Assembly (NCBI GenBank): GCA_034509495.1
Contig: CM067520.1
Span: 22,894,220-22,958,219, forward strand
Source of the DNA: Acestrorhynchus altus
Taxonomy: Eukaryota; Chordata; Actinopteri; Characiformes; Acestrorhynchidae
Direction: 5' to 3'
DNA: 64,000 bases
Within the stretch, counting starts at the first letter, position 1, and each line of letters begins with the position of its first letter. The notes beneath the pieces were generated by a model. The model did not search any database and was not told the origin of the DNA. It saw nothing but the letters and a program-made list of their open reading frames with translations. This document shows, in pieces, positions 14,805 through 29,200 of the stretch. Made by a program: the position numbers and the translations under genes.

Positions 14805-17800
14805 AACTACATCCCTCTTACCCAGTCCACTAGCTTATCAGTTGTTTTCTCAGCAGGGAAGTGCTTCTTGACTATCTCTGATCTCTGTCTTAAGCCTAGC
14901 ATTGGAGTTGTGTCCTTTCTCTGTCCACAGCAGGTGCAGAAGGGCCTGTCAGTCAGCATCTCAGCGATCATATCAGCAGCCAGGCCAGAACCGTTCAGCA
15001 CCAGCCATGGAGTGGCCTTTTTTAAAGACATGTCCACTCTCTGTACATGAGTGAATGTGTGTGTGTGTGTGTGCATAAGTGAGAGAAGGAAACAAACATA
15101 AGATATAAGAATACACACTAAGCATCATTACACAATAAACCTTCAACTCTGGCTCTACTGGAGCGGGATTAGTTTTGCTTTGGGTTGATTCAATGATTTA
15201 TGATCACGACGAGATGCAGGATCTAATCCAGCATGAAGTGTTGTTCTGAAGTCTGGACAATAATTGTACACTGATTTTAGTCCAGAATGAATCTGCAGTC
15301 TGAAAAGAATTTGCATTTTGACAATAACAGTGTCATCAATGTAATCCAGTATGAATCTGTGTACATCATTTCCACAGTATGACTATATGGAACGATTTGA
15401 AACCAGTCTTCATCTGCAGTGTGTGAACTTTCTACAGCCTGACTGAATAATTATGAACTGATTTGAAACCAGTATGAATCTGGGATCGCCAGGCATTCTA
15501 CAGCCTAACTAATGATTGTGGGTTAATTTAAAAGCAGTATGACTCTCCAGGGTGTACTTTCCACATCCTGATTATTATACATGGGATAATTTGAAACCAG
15601 TATGAATTTTGTGTGTACTTTCTACAGCCTGACCACAATAACTGTGAAGGCTCTTACATAATTGGCTGAACCAGGACATAAAACCCCAAGGATGCAATGT
15701 TTTAATCCTCACTAATAAAACCAATCCAGCTCTCTAGTAGAGTTTAACTGCTGAAAATAGTAACAGAACTTAATAAATAAACCTTCAGCATACAGAAGCC
15801 TCTAGTAAATCAGCATGCATAACACTGGGATCTCAATAATGTTACCACTACCTGCAAAGATCATGCATGTATTTGGGGTGGAGGAGGACAAATATTAATG
15901 AGTTAATAATAATTATATCAATCCTATAAAAAATACAATATAGTACTAATCAATACATTACATAAAACTGTGGGACGGAAATACTGAACGACTTTCCTTT
16001 AAGAGCATCAATGGAGGTTAAAGGAGCAGCATAAGTGAACATGTTAATGTGACTAATAGAAAGAAATGCTTAAATACCCAGAAAGCCAGAAGTCACAGAT
16101 GGAGCACGAATGATATCACACCAGAGAGCTGAATGTGTTCCAGTTCCAGTACGTCCCATGTTATTTCTGACTGTTAGCAGTCATTATCATTCATTGTTAG
16201 AATAGTATTGTTAGTGATACCACTTAACAACTAGTTATGTAGTATTTTGCTTTTTGTAAACGTCATGGAAACATGTCCACAAGTAGAGAACTGAATGTAC
16301 GACCGATATAATGAGCCACAAACTGACTTTCATGCATCGAGGAGCAAGTATGTGCTCATTCTCATCCTCCTAATATCAGAAGCATTGTATGTGATAGGTG
16401 AGTGGGCTAGTGGAGTTGGGGAATTAGCACTTTCAAAATTGGGGAAAACTGGACAAAAAAACAACAAAAACCCTACTTCCAAATATCATCCAATTAAAAA
16501 ACATGCAGCAAAGCTATTATACACCACCAATAACATAATATAATATAATATAATATAATATAATATAATATAATATAATATAATATAATATAATATAACA
16601 CAAATATAATCTAACATAATATAACATAATATAATATAATATAATATAATATAACATAATAATAATAATAATATAATATAATATAATATAATATAATATA
16701 ATAATAATATAATACAATATAATATAATATAATATAACACAATATAATATAATATAATATAATATAACATAATATAATATAATATAATATAATATAATAT
16801 AATATAATATAATATAGAATAATATAATATAATATAATATAATATAATATAATAAAATATAATAATCATGTTTGTTTTCATGAACTATTAGCAGCAGTAC
16901 CTCATGACTGAATTATTCATTTAGTTATTGAAACAAACACTGTAGGCATTTTTACAGGCGAAACCTTCAGTTTGTAGATGTGTTTGTAGGTGTATAAATG
17001 CTGCCCTAGAAGTCATGAAATATCATGTTTATGAGATAAGCATAACGGCGGCTGCCAGTATGGATACTGCTCCAACAGTACACACACACACACATTCACA
17101 GTGATTTCAATAAATACTTGATTTGAGTTTGTACTGTTGTTGTTGTTGTACTGGTTGTAATTCTGTTATTACACAGTAACGTGAACATTCAAAGTTTAGA
17201 TTCCAGCCAATGAGATTCAATGATGGTTTTTCATCAAAGCAAAATAAATTTCCCATTTTTCATTATACAAGTATAAACAAAAGAATTTTCTTATGGCATC
17301 CATTTTCATCTGACCACAAACCGCTTGAATGCACATGAAGTCGTAATTACGACCGCCGAACGTGTAAGTAGGAATTTCCGAGGAGGCAGCAAAATTCCAG
17401 TAACCACCTCCCTTCCTCCCTGTCTTTGTTTACTTCCTATTTATATGAAGAAATAAAGGAAGTCCACAGGGTGCTTCTCTTGATTGTTTCTTGATTTCCA
17501 CCGTATTGCCTCTCACCCTCGTCTGCTTTACAGAGAAGGCTCTTTGGTTTTTAATTAAACCATTTTTGAATAATGTCAAGACTATTTTCTTTCCTTCCCA
17601 GTAAACAAAAAGTTACATATAATGTCTTTACTGAGTATCTGAAGTAGTTTTTTGATGTATAAACAGTAAGTGTGTGACTTCTCTCTCACCCCAGATTCCA
17701 GTGCGCTGATGAGATATGTGGTCCTCCAGGTTTGTGATGAAGTTTGTTTCACTCCCCCGTTTGCCTACACTCCCATCGTCCACCAGCAGGAAGGCCTGGT

Positions 17801-18075
17801 AGTTATTGTCCAAATAGCAGGAGTCCAGCAACGTGTTCTGAACATAATATCTGGCTGGGAAACTGCCCTGAAAGCAGAATGTTAGTGATAACGTTAGTTA
17901 TAATGTTAATGTTAATAAGACTTTAAGAGTTTTATATATTTAATGTTGATTTGAACTGGCTTCCAATCTTTTAGGTCACAGCGCACAAGAGAGATATTTC
18001 GTTCAACATTTCATACATTTTGAGAACAAAAAGCTATAAAATGATAATGATCTAAAATGATCACTACATATATAT

Positions 18076-18135
<60 letters not shown>

Positions 18136-21100
18136 TACTCAACCTGTACATTGACCAACTGTTGGCGGTTGGTCACCATGCCCCAGGGCGCCACACCGAG
18201 AGCAGTCACTTTAGACTGCGAGGGTAAAGAGGCTGCAGCGACGTGATCTCGCACGGCTTCACCAACACAGTGACCAACACCTTCCCTCAGTCCACCTGTC
18301 AAGATCCACGCTCCTGAAACCAACGACCAAACACAGTAAGCAGTGAACAGCAAGATTACCCCGATAGGTGTAGGGTGGGCTGTAATCTACACCTGCAGGA
18401 TACCTGCATATTTTAGATACAAAATAACCTGCAATATAAACAGTATTAGACCAGCATGTTTTTTGCTTTAGCGAGCAGGCCGTCTGTACAACTGCAGTTT
18501 GATCTGGCAACCCAAACTTTATGCATCATACAGTGGCTGCAGTGCTGATCATCCACTCACTCATTATATGGTCTGAAAATGTAAAGCAAGATTGAGAACA
18601 ACGCTTTGACTTTACATCAGTGATCCTCCCCACTTCAACATCCTGACCTCACTAATGCTATTGTCACCGAATGCAATAAACTCTTCACAGCAATGCTCCA
18701 AAATCATTTCCAATACTCTTTTCAATATCCTTGATTACAGAAGAAACAATAATTGAGAGAATAATAACAACTGAAAAGGTGTCCCATTACTTTTGTCCAT
18801 ATTCTTACTATTGTCCATATCCAAATTATTTACGTTACTTCAAAATGTCATGATTACTGGACCAATAGAAATGCTCCAAAATGACTCAGAATAACAATTT
18901 TACAGTGACTTCCAATGAAAGTTAATATTTTTTTTCCTTCTCTGGTAAATGTTCTTCAGAGGTGGGAATTAAATCAGCTAAATCAAGACTGGAAAGGGGG
19001 AGGGGCTTACATTAGCTTACAGGTACAACCTTAAAGAGCAGGAAAAACAGGAATGATACCATTAGTTTTCAATTTCAATATGGTTCAAAGTTGTGTTTTC
19101 ATGAATCTCAGGCATCTGCACATTCCTACAACGTACATACTCTGCATGGCACCAACACACCCTAACTGTACTGATGTTACTCATGCCATGACATGGCATG
19201 CATTACAGTGTTAGTGCTGTTAACACAGGCCAAATGTGCATCAGAATACAGAATACACACTCAATACTACAAAAACAGGGCTGATATATAGGCACAGATT
19301 ACATATAGTATGTTATACAACAGTTAGATCCAGCCATGCAAGCTGATTGGTTAAGAACCAAATGCACCATGCTGTTGAGGTGAAATAACTGCAGGTTTCA
19401 AATGCTCCTCGACCAATCAGCTTGCAATTATAGTTAGTATGATTATTATATATTAACTAGCTGCTTCTTGCTATGTAACAAACTAACAAACCAACAAATG
19501 AAACTCTATTTACTGTCCGTTTGACCTTTATTTCTATGAATTCTTGGTGTGATCTTAGCCCCTGGGAGAATCACATGAGAGGCCAACCTCACGAGTCTCA
19601 TAGACACAAGCGGCTTGGTGCCGTCCGGTGTGTGTTGATTCATTGAGAAGCATTCAAACCATTCTGTTATTTTGTTGTGAGTCATATACAACAGTGTATT
19701 TTCATAAACACTCTGCTATCACTCTGCAGAACTGAGTAAGTGAGTGAATGTAGCTACTCCTTTAGTAAAAAGCCCTGCGTGAAAGAGTGCATACACTTAA
19801 GTGGACTCTCCCCAACCACTTTAGAAACCCAGCCCTCTGCATACAGACAGAGACAGAGACTCAATTAGACTGGGGAAACAGGGGATCAGCTCAGGGCTTG
19901 TTGTAGCTTGGAGAAGTGCTCCCTTTGTGTAAGAGACTTGTATTTATCCATGCATTCCTAGAAACACTTATGTGAAAGGCCTGTAGCAGCTCTGGACGCT
20001 CACAGCAAGTCATAAAACGATATCAATATTGCAAAACCAGTTAAAACCCCGCACAGAACAATGCACAAAGCAATATCATTTGAAAATGGTATATTAAAAG
20101 AGTTACCTGTGCTCTGAGCAGCGCGCACCAGGCCCTGCCTCAGCACCTCTCTGACCCAGCTCTTCACCTTGTCCTGACCCCTTCCACCCACCACAGACAC
20201 CACCAAGTTGGGTGGCGGCAGCCCCCAGTGCACAGTCATCAAGGTGTAGACGAATGAGGCGGGTGTATCACATGATAAGCGCAGGAACTGGAGACAAAAG
20301 ACACAAAAGAGTAAAAGTTATTTATGTCATTATTATGAGAAAGCCATCCTTATTGAAAAACCCAGCTCAAGACCAGCTGGTCTTTGATGGTGAAGACGGC
20401 AGAAAAGCCAGTTATCCAGAAAACGTATCTTATGATGGCGAACTAGCTGGTTAACCAGCTTGTGACCTTCACAGTATTGGTCATGCTGGTCACGCTGGTC
20501 AACCAGCTTGGTCTGTTTGTGTTTCTGTAAAAATCATATGATGGTACTGGTACTCAGCTACTGATAGCTAACATTTTACATAATGTTATATTAATATGCA
20601 ATGAAATATCAACCAAACTCATTGTATTTTACTTTTCAGTTAATAAATCAATGTGACATCAGTGTTTATTACAGCAGTTAACTAACATTATATTCTTGTT
20701 ATTGCCTATGAAACCAGAACCCTTTTACCCTCTGGATCTCCTTGCACCCTGTAATGTCTGTAAATGGAAAACCTGTTTATAAGCAAATGTGTTGGTTTTT
20801 CTTATGTCACAGAAATAACTAATTCTATTTAATAATGGGCTGGAGGCAGCTGCCCCCCCAGACTGGGGAGTGAGGGGTGCTCCAAGTTGCTCAGCGGTCT
20901 AATGACTAGTTAATTAGTTGCCCACAAATGATGCAATGGCAGCAGTTAAAAAAGAGGTGGTAGCTGGCTGCACATGTACGAGACACGTGCTTGTCTTCAC
21001 CCTCCTGGTGGAAGTATAATGGGGGACAGTCCTAACTGGGTTGGGAAATTGGAGTAAAAGGGTTGGGAAATTTTTTATTCATAAACAAGTGAGGAAAACT

Positions 21101-23255
21101 CACTTTCCATGACATTGGCCCTGTAAGCTTGGAAGCAGTCGAGCAAACCAGCAGAGGATTAGTATAGGATTAAAAGAAATCACCAGCATATTAAAAGTGG
21201 CAACAGACATTGTTACTCCTATGTACAAATCAGTATAGTACAGTTATAGTAAGCACCTCAGTTCAGCTGTCCTATGTTTGTGGCAACCCCTGCCTGTGGG
21301 AGTGAAATTCATCCCACCCATGAATTTATCGGCTGCTGCTTTACAAGTTTTGTGTGCCTTTAAGATAAGAAAACATGAAAGCTGTAGCTGTAGTAAAACA
21401 GAATCAACCCAGGAACGTTCTTTATCTTACTCTCGCGCTGGCACGCTGCTGTACAATCAAACCTGGAGGCACCAGCAGACACGGGAAGTCTATTGTGTAA
21501 TCACATTTTCATCATCAACTCAAAGGTCAGCAGACAAACCTGAAAGACAGACAGCCTTCTCACGTCTGTGCTCATGCACACTCAAACATGTCCTTAATAG
21601 TGTGTGCCTCTCTGTCATGCACTGCTCTATTCATAGCACGTGAGCCGCGTCAGGGAGAATGTGAGTGACAGCACAACCTGAGTAAACACACCGCTGAGCT
21701 CTCAGCAAAACACACGGACAAACACAGCACTTGCAGACGGATATACCACAGTCAGGCCTAAAGTAAAGGGCGCGTTTCGGAGAGGCACCCTTGAATTGAA
21801 TGCTTTTGAAAAGATTGAGAGTGTGATTACGGCTCAGCAGTGTCCACAAACTTTTGGCCAACATATGGGGCGCCCAAAACATGTTTCCACACAATTTTGA
21901 CCAACACCAAAAGATGTGTCCACAAACTTTTGACCAAAAAAAAAGGAATGGCTGCATTACAACTAACTAACGTCATTGAATCAACATTGATTTACGTGAA
22001 TCAAGGTTGACACTGCAGCATTGTTTCAACCCTGTTTCAATGTTGTTACTGATTTCATAAAATCCCTTTTTTCGAATGCAACATTTACACATTTCATTAA
22101 CCCTTAACAACCTTTAAACATGAAACATTACTTCAACCACATTTCAACATCAAAGCCTCGTTTGCAGGGCAGCCTCCTTTCCACGCCCACAAGCTGAAAG
22201 GTGTTTAGTGCATTTTTTACATTATGAGTAGAACGTCCTGTGTCTTCTAGCTCACACCTCATATACATGCTGCAGGTAGAAGCTGTGTAGTGTGTGATGG
22301 ATACATTCTAATTCGTCATAAAAATCAGCAGAACTCGGTCGGGAAGTAAGAGATAACCAGTGTTTCAATAATGGGCTACAACGTGTGGTGCAGTGAACCC
22401 AAGACTTAAGGCAACTGCACTAATGAACGTGTATGTCGTGGTCATGTACCAGATTTGAAAAACTGTGTAGTGGGGTAGGTCATTTGTGACACGACCCCAC
22501 CAGAAAAGAACAGTTAGGTCTCCGCAAAGAGACGTACCTGAGATGAACGGACCAACTGTATGATGAATGGACATGTAGAAATTAGAAATCACTTCTATAA
22601 TGACAATATTTGTTTTACATCAACGTCTATTAAAAGTTATTTCCTCCTACAGTAAAGCTGAAATGTCAGATACACTTTCTGTCTTCGACCAAAAAGGACA
22701 AAGCTTCAAATTACGACACAGAGTAACAAATACAAACATAAATACTTGAGTATTCAAATAACTCTCGACACTTTACTCAAATTTATTCAAATAATTTAAA
22801 TCTCTGAAAACAAGCAGGCATCTGTCCTGTAAGTTTACAGGTTTTTCCTGTTTACTATCAGCATATTTATCAGTTCCACGTTCCTCTGGACTAACCTGGA
22901 CCAGTGATCAGTTTCTGTATCAGTTCGGCAGACTATTGCATATCAGATGAATATACACAGTTACTCTTTTTATCCTGGAAGGCCAGTTTAAAAAAACTGT
23001 TTGGACTGTGAAAATATCCAAATATGGGGGCGGTTGATATGACATGAATATGCGTGTGTATTGTTACATACATTGCTGTGTCTGCGTCCAGCCCCAGCAA
23101 ACTCCACCTCTCCAAAAGCGTCAGTGGGATATTCAGAGGTGTGAACAGCCGTGTCCCACTGACTGACCACAGCAGAGGCGAAAAAGTCCCCTGTAGCCGC
23201 AGAGCTGTGTGCCGAGTGCTCACCCCCACACTGACAACGGTCTTCGCTGTAGAGA

Positions 23256-23293
<38 letters not shown>

Positions 23294-26200
23294 CTTGTGA
23301 CTCATTTATTACAAAGAGCCTGTCAGAGGATGGGGAAATGGGTACATTTGCCTCAAACAGGCTCTAACATTCAAAAACTGGGCCAAAAACGTTATTTTTA
23401 TGTTAATGTTGATGCAAACATAACCTGAATCTGCTGGACTGTATCTGCATGACTTTTCGTCCCCAACTTGGAAGAATTACCCAACCCTGTTAGCACTCTC
23501 CCCTATCACAACGTTAGTGGGGTGAAGACAAAAGACCTGCCACTGCCTCTTCTCAAACTGCCCCTATTGCATCATTGCTGGGCAGCTCAGAGGAAAGTGC
23601 CAGGTACCCAGTTCCGATACAACAGCTAAGACACCTGTGTCCTTCAGCATCGTACTGAGAGTGCTGTGAGGAGAGAGTGCCACCTACCCTCCCAGAGAGA
23701 ACATGGCCAATTTTGCTCTCTCAGACTCTCTGGAGCAGATAAACATGAAGCTGTAGACACCGTGTCTAATGTAAAACATGGTTGGAGGGGTATAAAGCCC
23801 CCAGCACTGAGCTGTGGATCAGTGGAACTGTGTTCTCTGGAATGACGCTCCTCCATCCATTACTTTTGGAAGGTATGAGGTATATGGAATTTGGAGAATG
23901 TGTTTTTGATCATATGGTCAACAAGGTACTGCAGGTGAAGCTTAGAGCTTGTTTTGATTTCATCTTGTTTGATTGTTCAAATGGGAATCCACGGGGTGAC
24001 CTTCCAGTCTCAGAATAAACAGGCATGAGGAGTTTGTAACTCCTCTGCTGCGTTCCCTTCATTGGCTCCCTGTAGCTACCTGCATCAGATTCAAAACCTT
24101 GACGCTGACCTACAAAGCCGAAAACGGACCAGCCCCTCCGTACATGACAGCAATGGTCAAAACTCGAGCTCGGCTTGACCCACCATCCCTCAAAACACAA
24201 GGAAAACGTGCATCCAAGCTCTTTTCTGTTCTGGCACCAAAATGGTGGAACGAACTTGAGAGTCCCTGAGAGTCCCTCACTATCTACAAACGCAGACTGA
24301 AGGCTCGTCTGTTTCAGGAGAATTTAACTCCATAAAGACATTTGTGTTCAACAGGATCTAAGCGTGAGGAATCTAGATTCTAGCCTTAGTCTTCTAACTA
24401 AGGATATTCTCTGAGTGAACAGCAAAGCACTTCTGTACGTCGCTCTGGATCAGGGCGTCTGCTAAATGCCGTAAATGTAAATGTAAACGTAAATGTAAAT
24501 GTAAATGTAAATGCATGAACAAACTATGTGCTTTATTCTGCCACAGTTTCCAACCAATCAGTGTTTAAACTTTCATATTCCCAAATTGTTTGCTTTGGTA
24601 TTATTGGAGGTCCTACAAGATTCTTTTACAAAGTTAATCAGCTGTTACAATGACAAAAACACACCTAGTATGAGTATGAGTTCTCATTAAACCAGTCATA
24701 AAATCTTTTAGGTTTTAGAGTTACAGAGAGGACAAACTGAAATTCCACACAAATTCTACAGCACAGTCTTCCCATTTGAAATGCTACCGTGGGCCGAGAT
24801 TGTGAGATTATGTTTGTTGCATTCTTTTCTTTCATCCTTAGGAACACAGAAAACGAAGTGACACAGACAAGCATGAACAGGTCTCTTTACCTTTGGGCAT
24901 CTTCCAGAAATGTAGTGCACACCTTCTTCTTTATGATCTTTGGGATCCAGCTCTGGAAAACACAAGAGTTTGAGAATGTGAGGAGATCACCCACAGCTAA
25001 ATCAAACTACATCAAACTAGGTGAGTTGAATTGAATGGAAATATTACAATGAAATATAAACATCCAACAAGTAAACATGTATTTCATTTATTCCATGGAT
25101 TTTTTCCATTTACTTGAGCTTTAAAAGTTCCTTATCCACGGAACAGAAAATCTTTTCATGCCAGCTGAAAAATCCATCCCCAGACTAGTTTAGCTGGTAG
25201 CTGGTTTCAGATGGTCCAAGCTGGTCTTTGATGGTCAAGGAGGCTGAAAACCTGGTCATCCAGGCAAAAACTGGACTTGTCCACGGACCACAGTGAATTC
25301 TGTTATACACAGACTGTTATAGCCAGCAGGCCACAGTTACATTTCACAAGAATGACCAAGAATTCCCATTACAGCCTGTTAATAATCTGCTTTCACCAGA
25401 ATACTTCATTCACTTGAGCCACATGGAGCAGAAAATACAGTAATGGAGTAGCAGGCAATACATGTGTAACTAAAGGTCTACTCCATGCTTTCACTCATTC
25501 CTACTATCACGAGCACAACAAGCATCAGCACCTCAGCTAGTGCACCTCAGCTAGTGCACTCTCAGCTAGTGCACTCTCAGCTAGTGCACTCTCAGCTAGT
25601 GCACCTCAGCCAGTGCACTCTCAGCCAGTGCACCTCAGCTAGGGGCTAGAGTTGAGACTCTTGGACTCTTGAAAAGATGGAGACTTTGAAGCACTGACCA
25701 ACAGTCCAGTTCTTTTCTCCTTAATCTAAGTAAGATGCTTCTGGAGATCTCTGCTTCAGGAGGCACTTGATATTAGGAATGCTGCAGTCCACTCCACTTT
25801 CCTGGAGACATCAGTGGCTTTTGATGCACTGACACCAGCCTCAGTCAACTCCTTGTGAAGCTCCCCCAATTTTTTAAATACACTTTTCTTGACAGTCCTT
25901 TCAATTGTGTGGTCATCCCTGTTGCTAGTGCACCTTTTCCCACCACATTTTCACCTTCCAGTCAAATGTCCATTAATGTATTTTCAGACAGCACAGTAAT
26001 GACCTTCTGTGGCGACACACTCTTTGTGGAGAGGCTGATTATGGTCTTCTGGACAAGTGTCAGGTCAGCAGTCTTCCCCATGTTTGTGGTTGTGTGTGCT
26101 TAACTGGACACGTTTTTTTATACTGTTTGAATATTTACTCAAACTCAGAATGTTATGTTCTAATAATCTGTGAAAGTAAAATAAAATCGTCTGGAAATGA

Positions 26201-29200
26201 GTCACTTTATATGTAATAAATATAAAATATGATGGTTGATCTTCTTGAAATAAATTAAAAAAATATTTTTGCACGATATTCTGTGTTTTTGAGCTGTACT
26301 ACAACATTATCATGCTTGACTTCTAGGTAATAAGTATAGGTAGAAGATTCAGTAGATCTGCCTGAGAACAGCATATCAATGGGTTTCTTGATGATACAGG
26401 TTGAGGAATGAGAAAAATGTGAGAACTCTGTTCAATCTTCGACTACAGCAGATCCAAGCAGCTGGAGGAAAAACATCACATGCTCACTGGTCAGCAGGCA
26501 AACACTGACAGAGAGCAATGCTTCTGCTGCTGTGTCTGAACATCACCACCACTCTCAACTATGATGTGTGATAACACAGTTATGAGTGTAAGTACTGGAT
26601 TACATCTGCTGACCAAAACAATCCAAATGTGTTTCTTGAAAAGCACGATATAAGAATAGTGTAATGTTATTAAGACAACTTGAAAAAACAGATGTTTCAG
26701 AAATGATAATATAAGTATTATAATATAATTATAATATAAGTAATATAAGTCTTGTTAAAAGAAGTGTTTACTACAAACAAACAAACAAATAAATGAAAAT
26801 ATTATGATATTCAAGTTACTATTGAACACAATAACATTACCACATTAAACAGATTAAAACATTTGACTGTTGAATGTGAAGAACACATCCGTACACGTTA
26901 TCTGATGTTATCCCAAAACCAAGCTGAATCCGCTGAATCCTATTTTTACAAAATAGTAAAAATATATGTAAAGTAAAATATATGGCACCTGTATGGCTCA
27001 TTATTAAAAACACAGGTTCCCTAAAAGTATCTGGGCTTAGACATACAGTTCCAAAAGTTCCAAAAACTGTTCTTCTATAGCACTGCTGCAACTACACCCT
27101 CCGGTTCAAATGTGTCTTTCCTTTTTGATAAACACAAACATGTGGTTGTGATGCAAGAACAACAAAACTGAGACATACTTTAATGGGTGGAGTACTGAAC
27201 CTGCTCAATCTACATCCAAAGCCCATCAGAGTTATTACTCTGAAGACTTTTAAAACACGCTAGAGTCAAACGATCAGGTCAGTGTGGTGATATTTTAAAA
27301 CATAAGACCTCAAACACACTTCAAATTTGTCATTTAAAAAATATATTCCTGGCTCCAGCGGAAACTGCCCCTTGTAGGGTGTTCCTGGTATGCAGTGGTC
27401 AGTACCTACGTTTGCTCATTGAACTTCACACCTCACACACAATTTACAGGAACTGATTAGAGGTGTGGCTTCCATAACAAGTCAGACCTGTTTTAGAGGC
27501 TTAAGGGGAACGTACACAATATTATGGAGGTGGTTTCAATGTTATGGCTGATCGGTGTATAGAAAAAGTGTTTTGTTTTCAGTATTGATCAGCATGCATG
27601 ACTAGATTAGCCGTTATGTATGAAAATATTAGGTTCCGTTTAGGGACATAAAACTATATACCTAGATATATCTAGACAAAAGGCCTTGAAGACACAGCTG
27701 CAGAAAGCAAGATGGGAAGAGCAGGGTCATCTCTCACTCCTGGAATGGACACCTATCCTTTCAAACCATGATATGATATTATAAAAAATGATTAATGCAT
27801 GAAACAAACTGACCTCCCGCTAACGGAACTATGCTGAAAAGCACTGTACAACCCAATGTAAACATCTCCACACGTGCTGTAATCCATAACCTATATAACC
27901 TGTTACAACAGTTGTGACACTCTCACTTGTGTACTGTAGGCTAATGTTATATTATCGTGGCTCTCGGTAACATATATTAGTCCACATAGTACTGTGCACA
28001 GCTTTGGTTATCCGTACAAATTTGAATAAGCTCTTTATCTTGGTAGGAAGTGCTCAGTCACTCAGTAAAACAATAATACTGGAATAAAAACTAACAACAT
28101 TACTACACAAAGTACTGGTTTTACATCACTCTCATCATCAAAACAATGTCAAAGCTCTCCTGATGGGAGTCTAGTATTCTCATCCAACATCTGCTTTGGT
28201 AAATCAGTGCTTAATGACGTTAAATCAGGTGTGCTGGTGATGGAATTGAACACATCCCCATGCTGGCTGGGCACATCCAGGAGAAATCTGGAACCGAGTT
28301 TTGCTCTGCAAACTAACTCAAGAACTACCTTCTTCAAGATGACTATTTCTTGTTACAATGCTTATAAATAATGTGCTTAAGAGCCTAAAACTAACACACT
28401 GTTCTGTATTTGTAATTTTATATTATAAGCTCAGGAAAACTATCACTACACAGGCAGCTGATGGTTAGGGAATCAGCCTTGTGACTGGAAGGTTACCGGT
28501 TTGATTCCCTGAACTGGTAGGACATGACTGAAGTTCCCTTGAGGAAGGACCTTTTCTCCCCAGCTGCTCCTGGAGCACCGTGGATAGGGCTGCCCGCCAC
28601 TTGGAGCACATTTGTTCACTGACCCCGCCGTGTGTGAACACACTAGTGTGTTTAAGTTTACTACATTTTGACCACGTCTTAAAATATTGTGATGTTACCG
28701 TTTAAACATCTGACCTACCCTTGCTTTGTTTCGAAAGCTGGAGCAGGATAATACAGGGGTTGACTCTCAAATCTCCCTATAAAGTGCACTACATAGGCCA
28801 CAACTTCTACACCAAACTGGTATGCTTAATGGAAGGCCAACTGGTATTCAGCCACAGGCTGCAAAACATTCCGTTTACAGACAGTGCTTTGATTTGGGAG
28901 TAGAAGTCCTAGTTTCATGAGTGATGAAGTGCACTATGTAGGGAATATAGGGAACCCTTGCTTTGACAGACCAGAATCTGTTTGTTAAAGCTGAAGATTC
29001 CAGTATAACCCAGTATCCCCCAGTTCCAGTATATTGTGCATTAAACTAATCCCAGTCATGCAGTGTGGAGATGTTGAACTTCCATCATAAAGTTCACAAA
29101 GACATTCTTGGGTCTTGCAGAACCAGAAACCACCCTGGAATTTGTCCCTGTACATTTCTATAACCACACTTTATAGAGCTCTTCCTTCCTAGTTCAGACA

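Noticed and set aside
16486..16881. 131-codon Tyr/Ile minus-strand frame
   Set aside because: Pure translation of the TAATA array.
25520..25640. CRISPR-like array
   Set aside because: The units are head-to-tail without unique spacers and the DNA is vertebrate, so it is a minisatellite.
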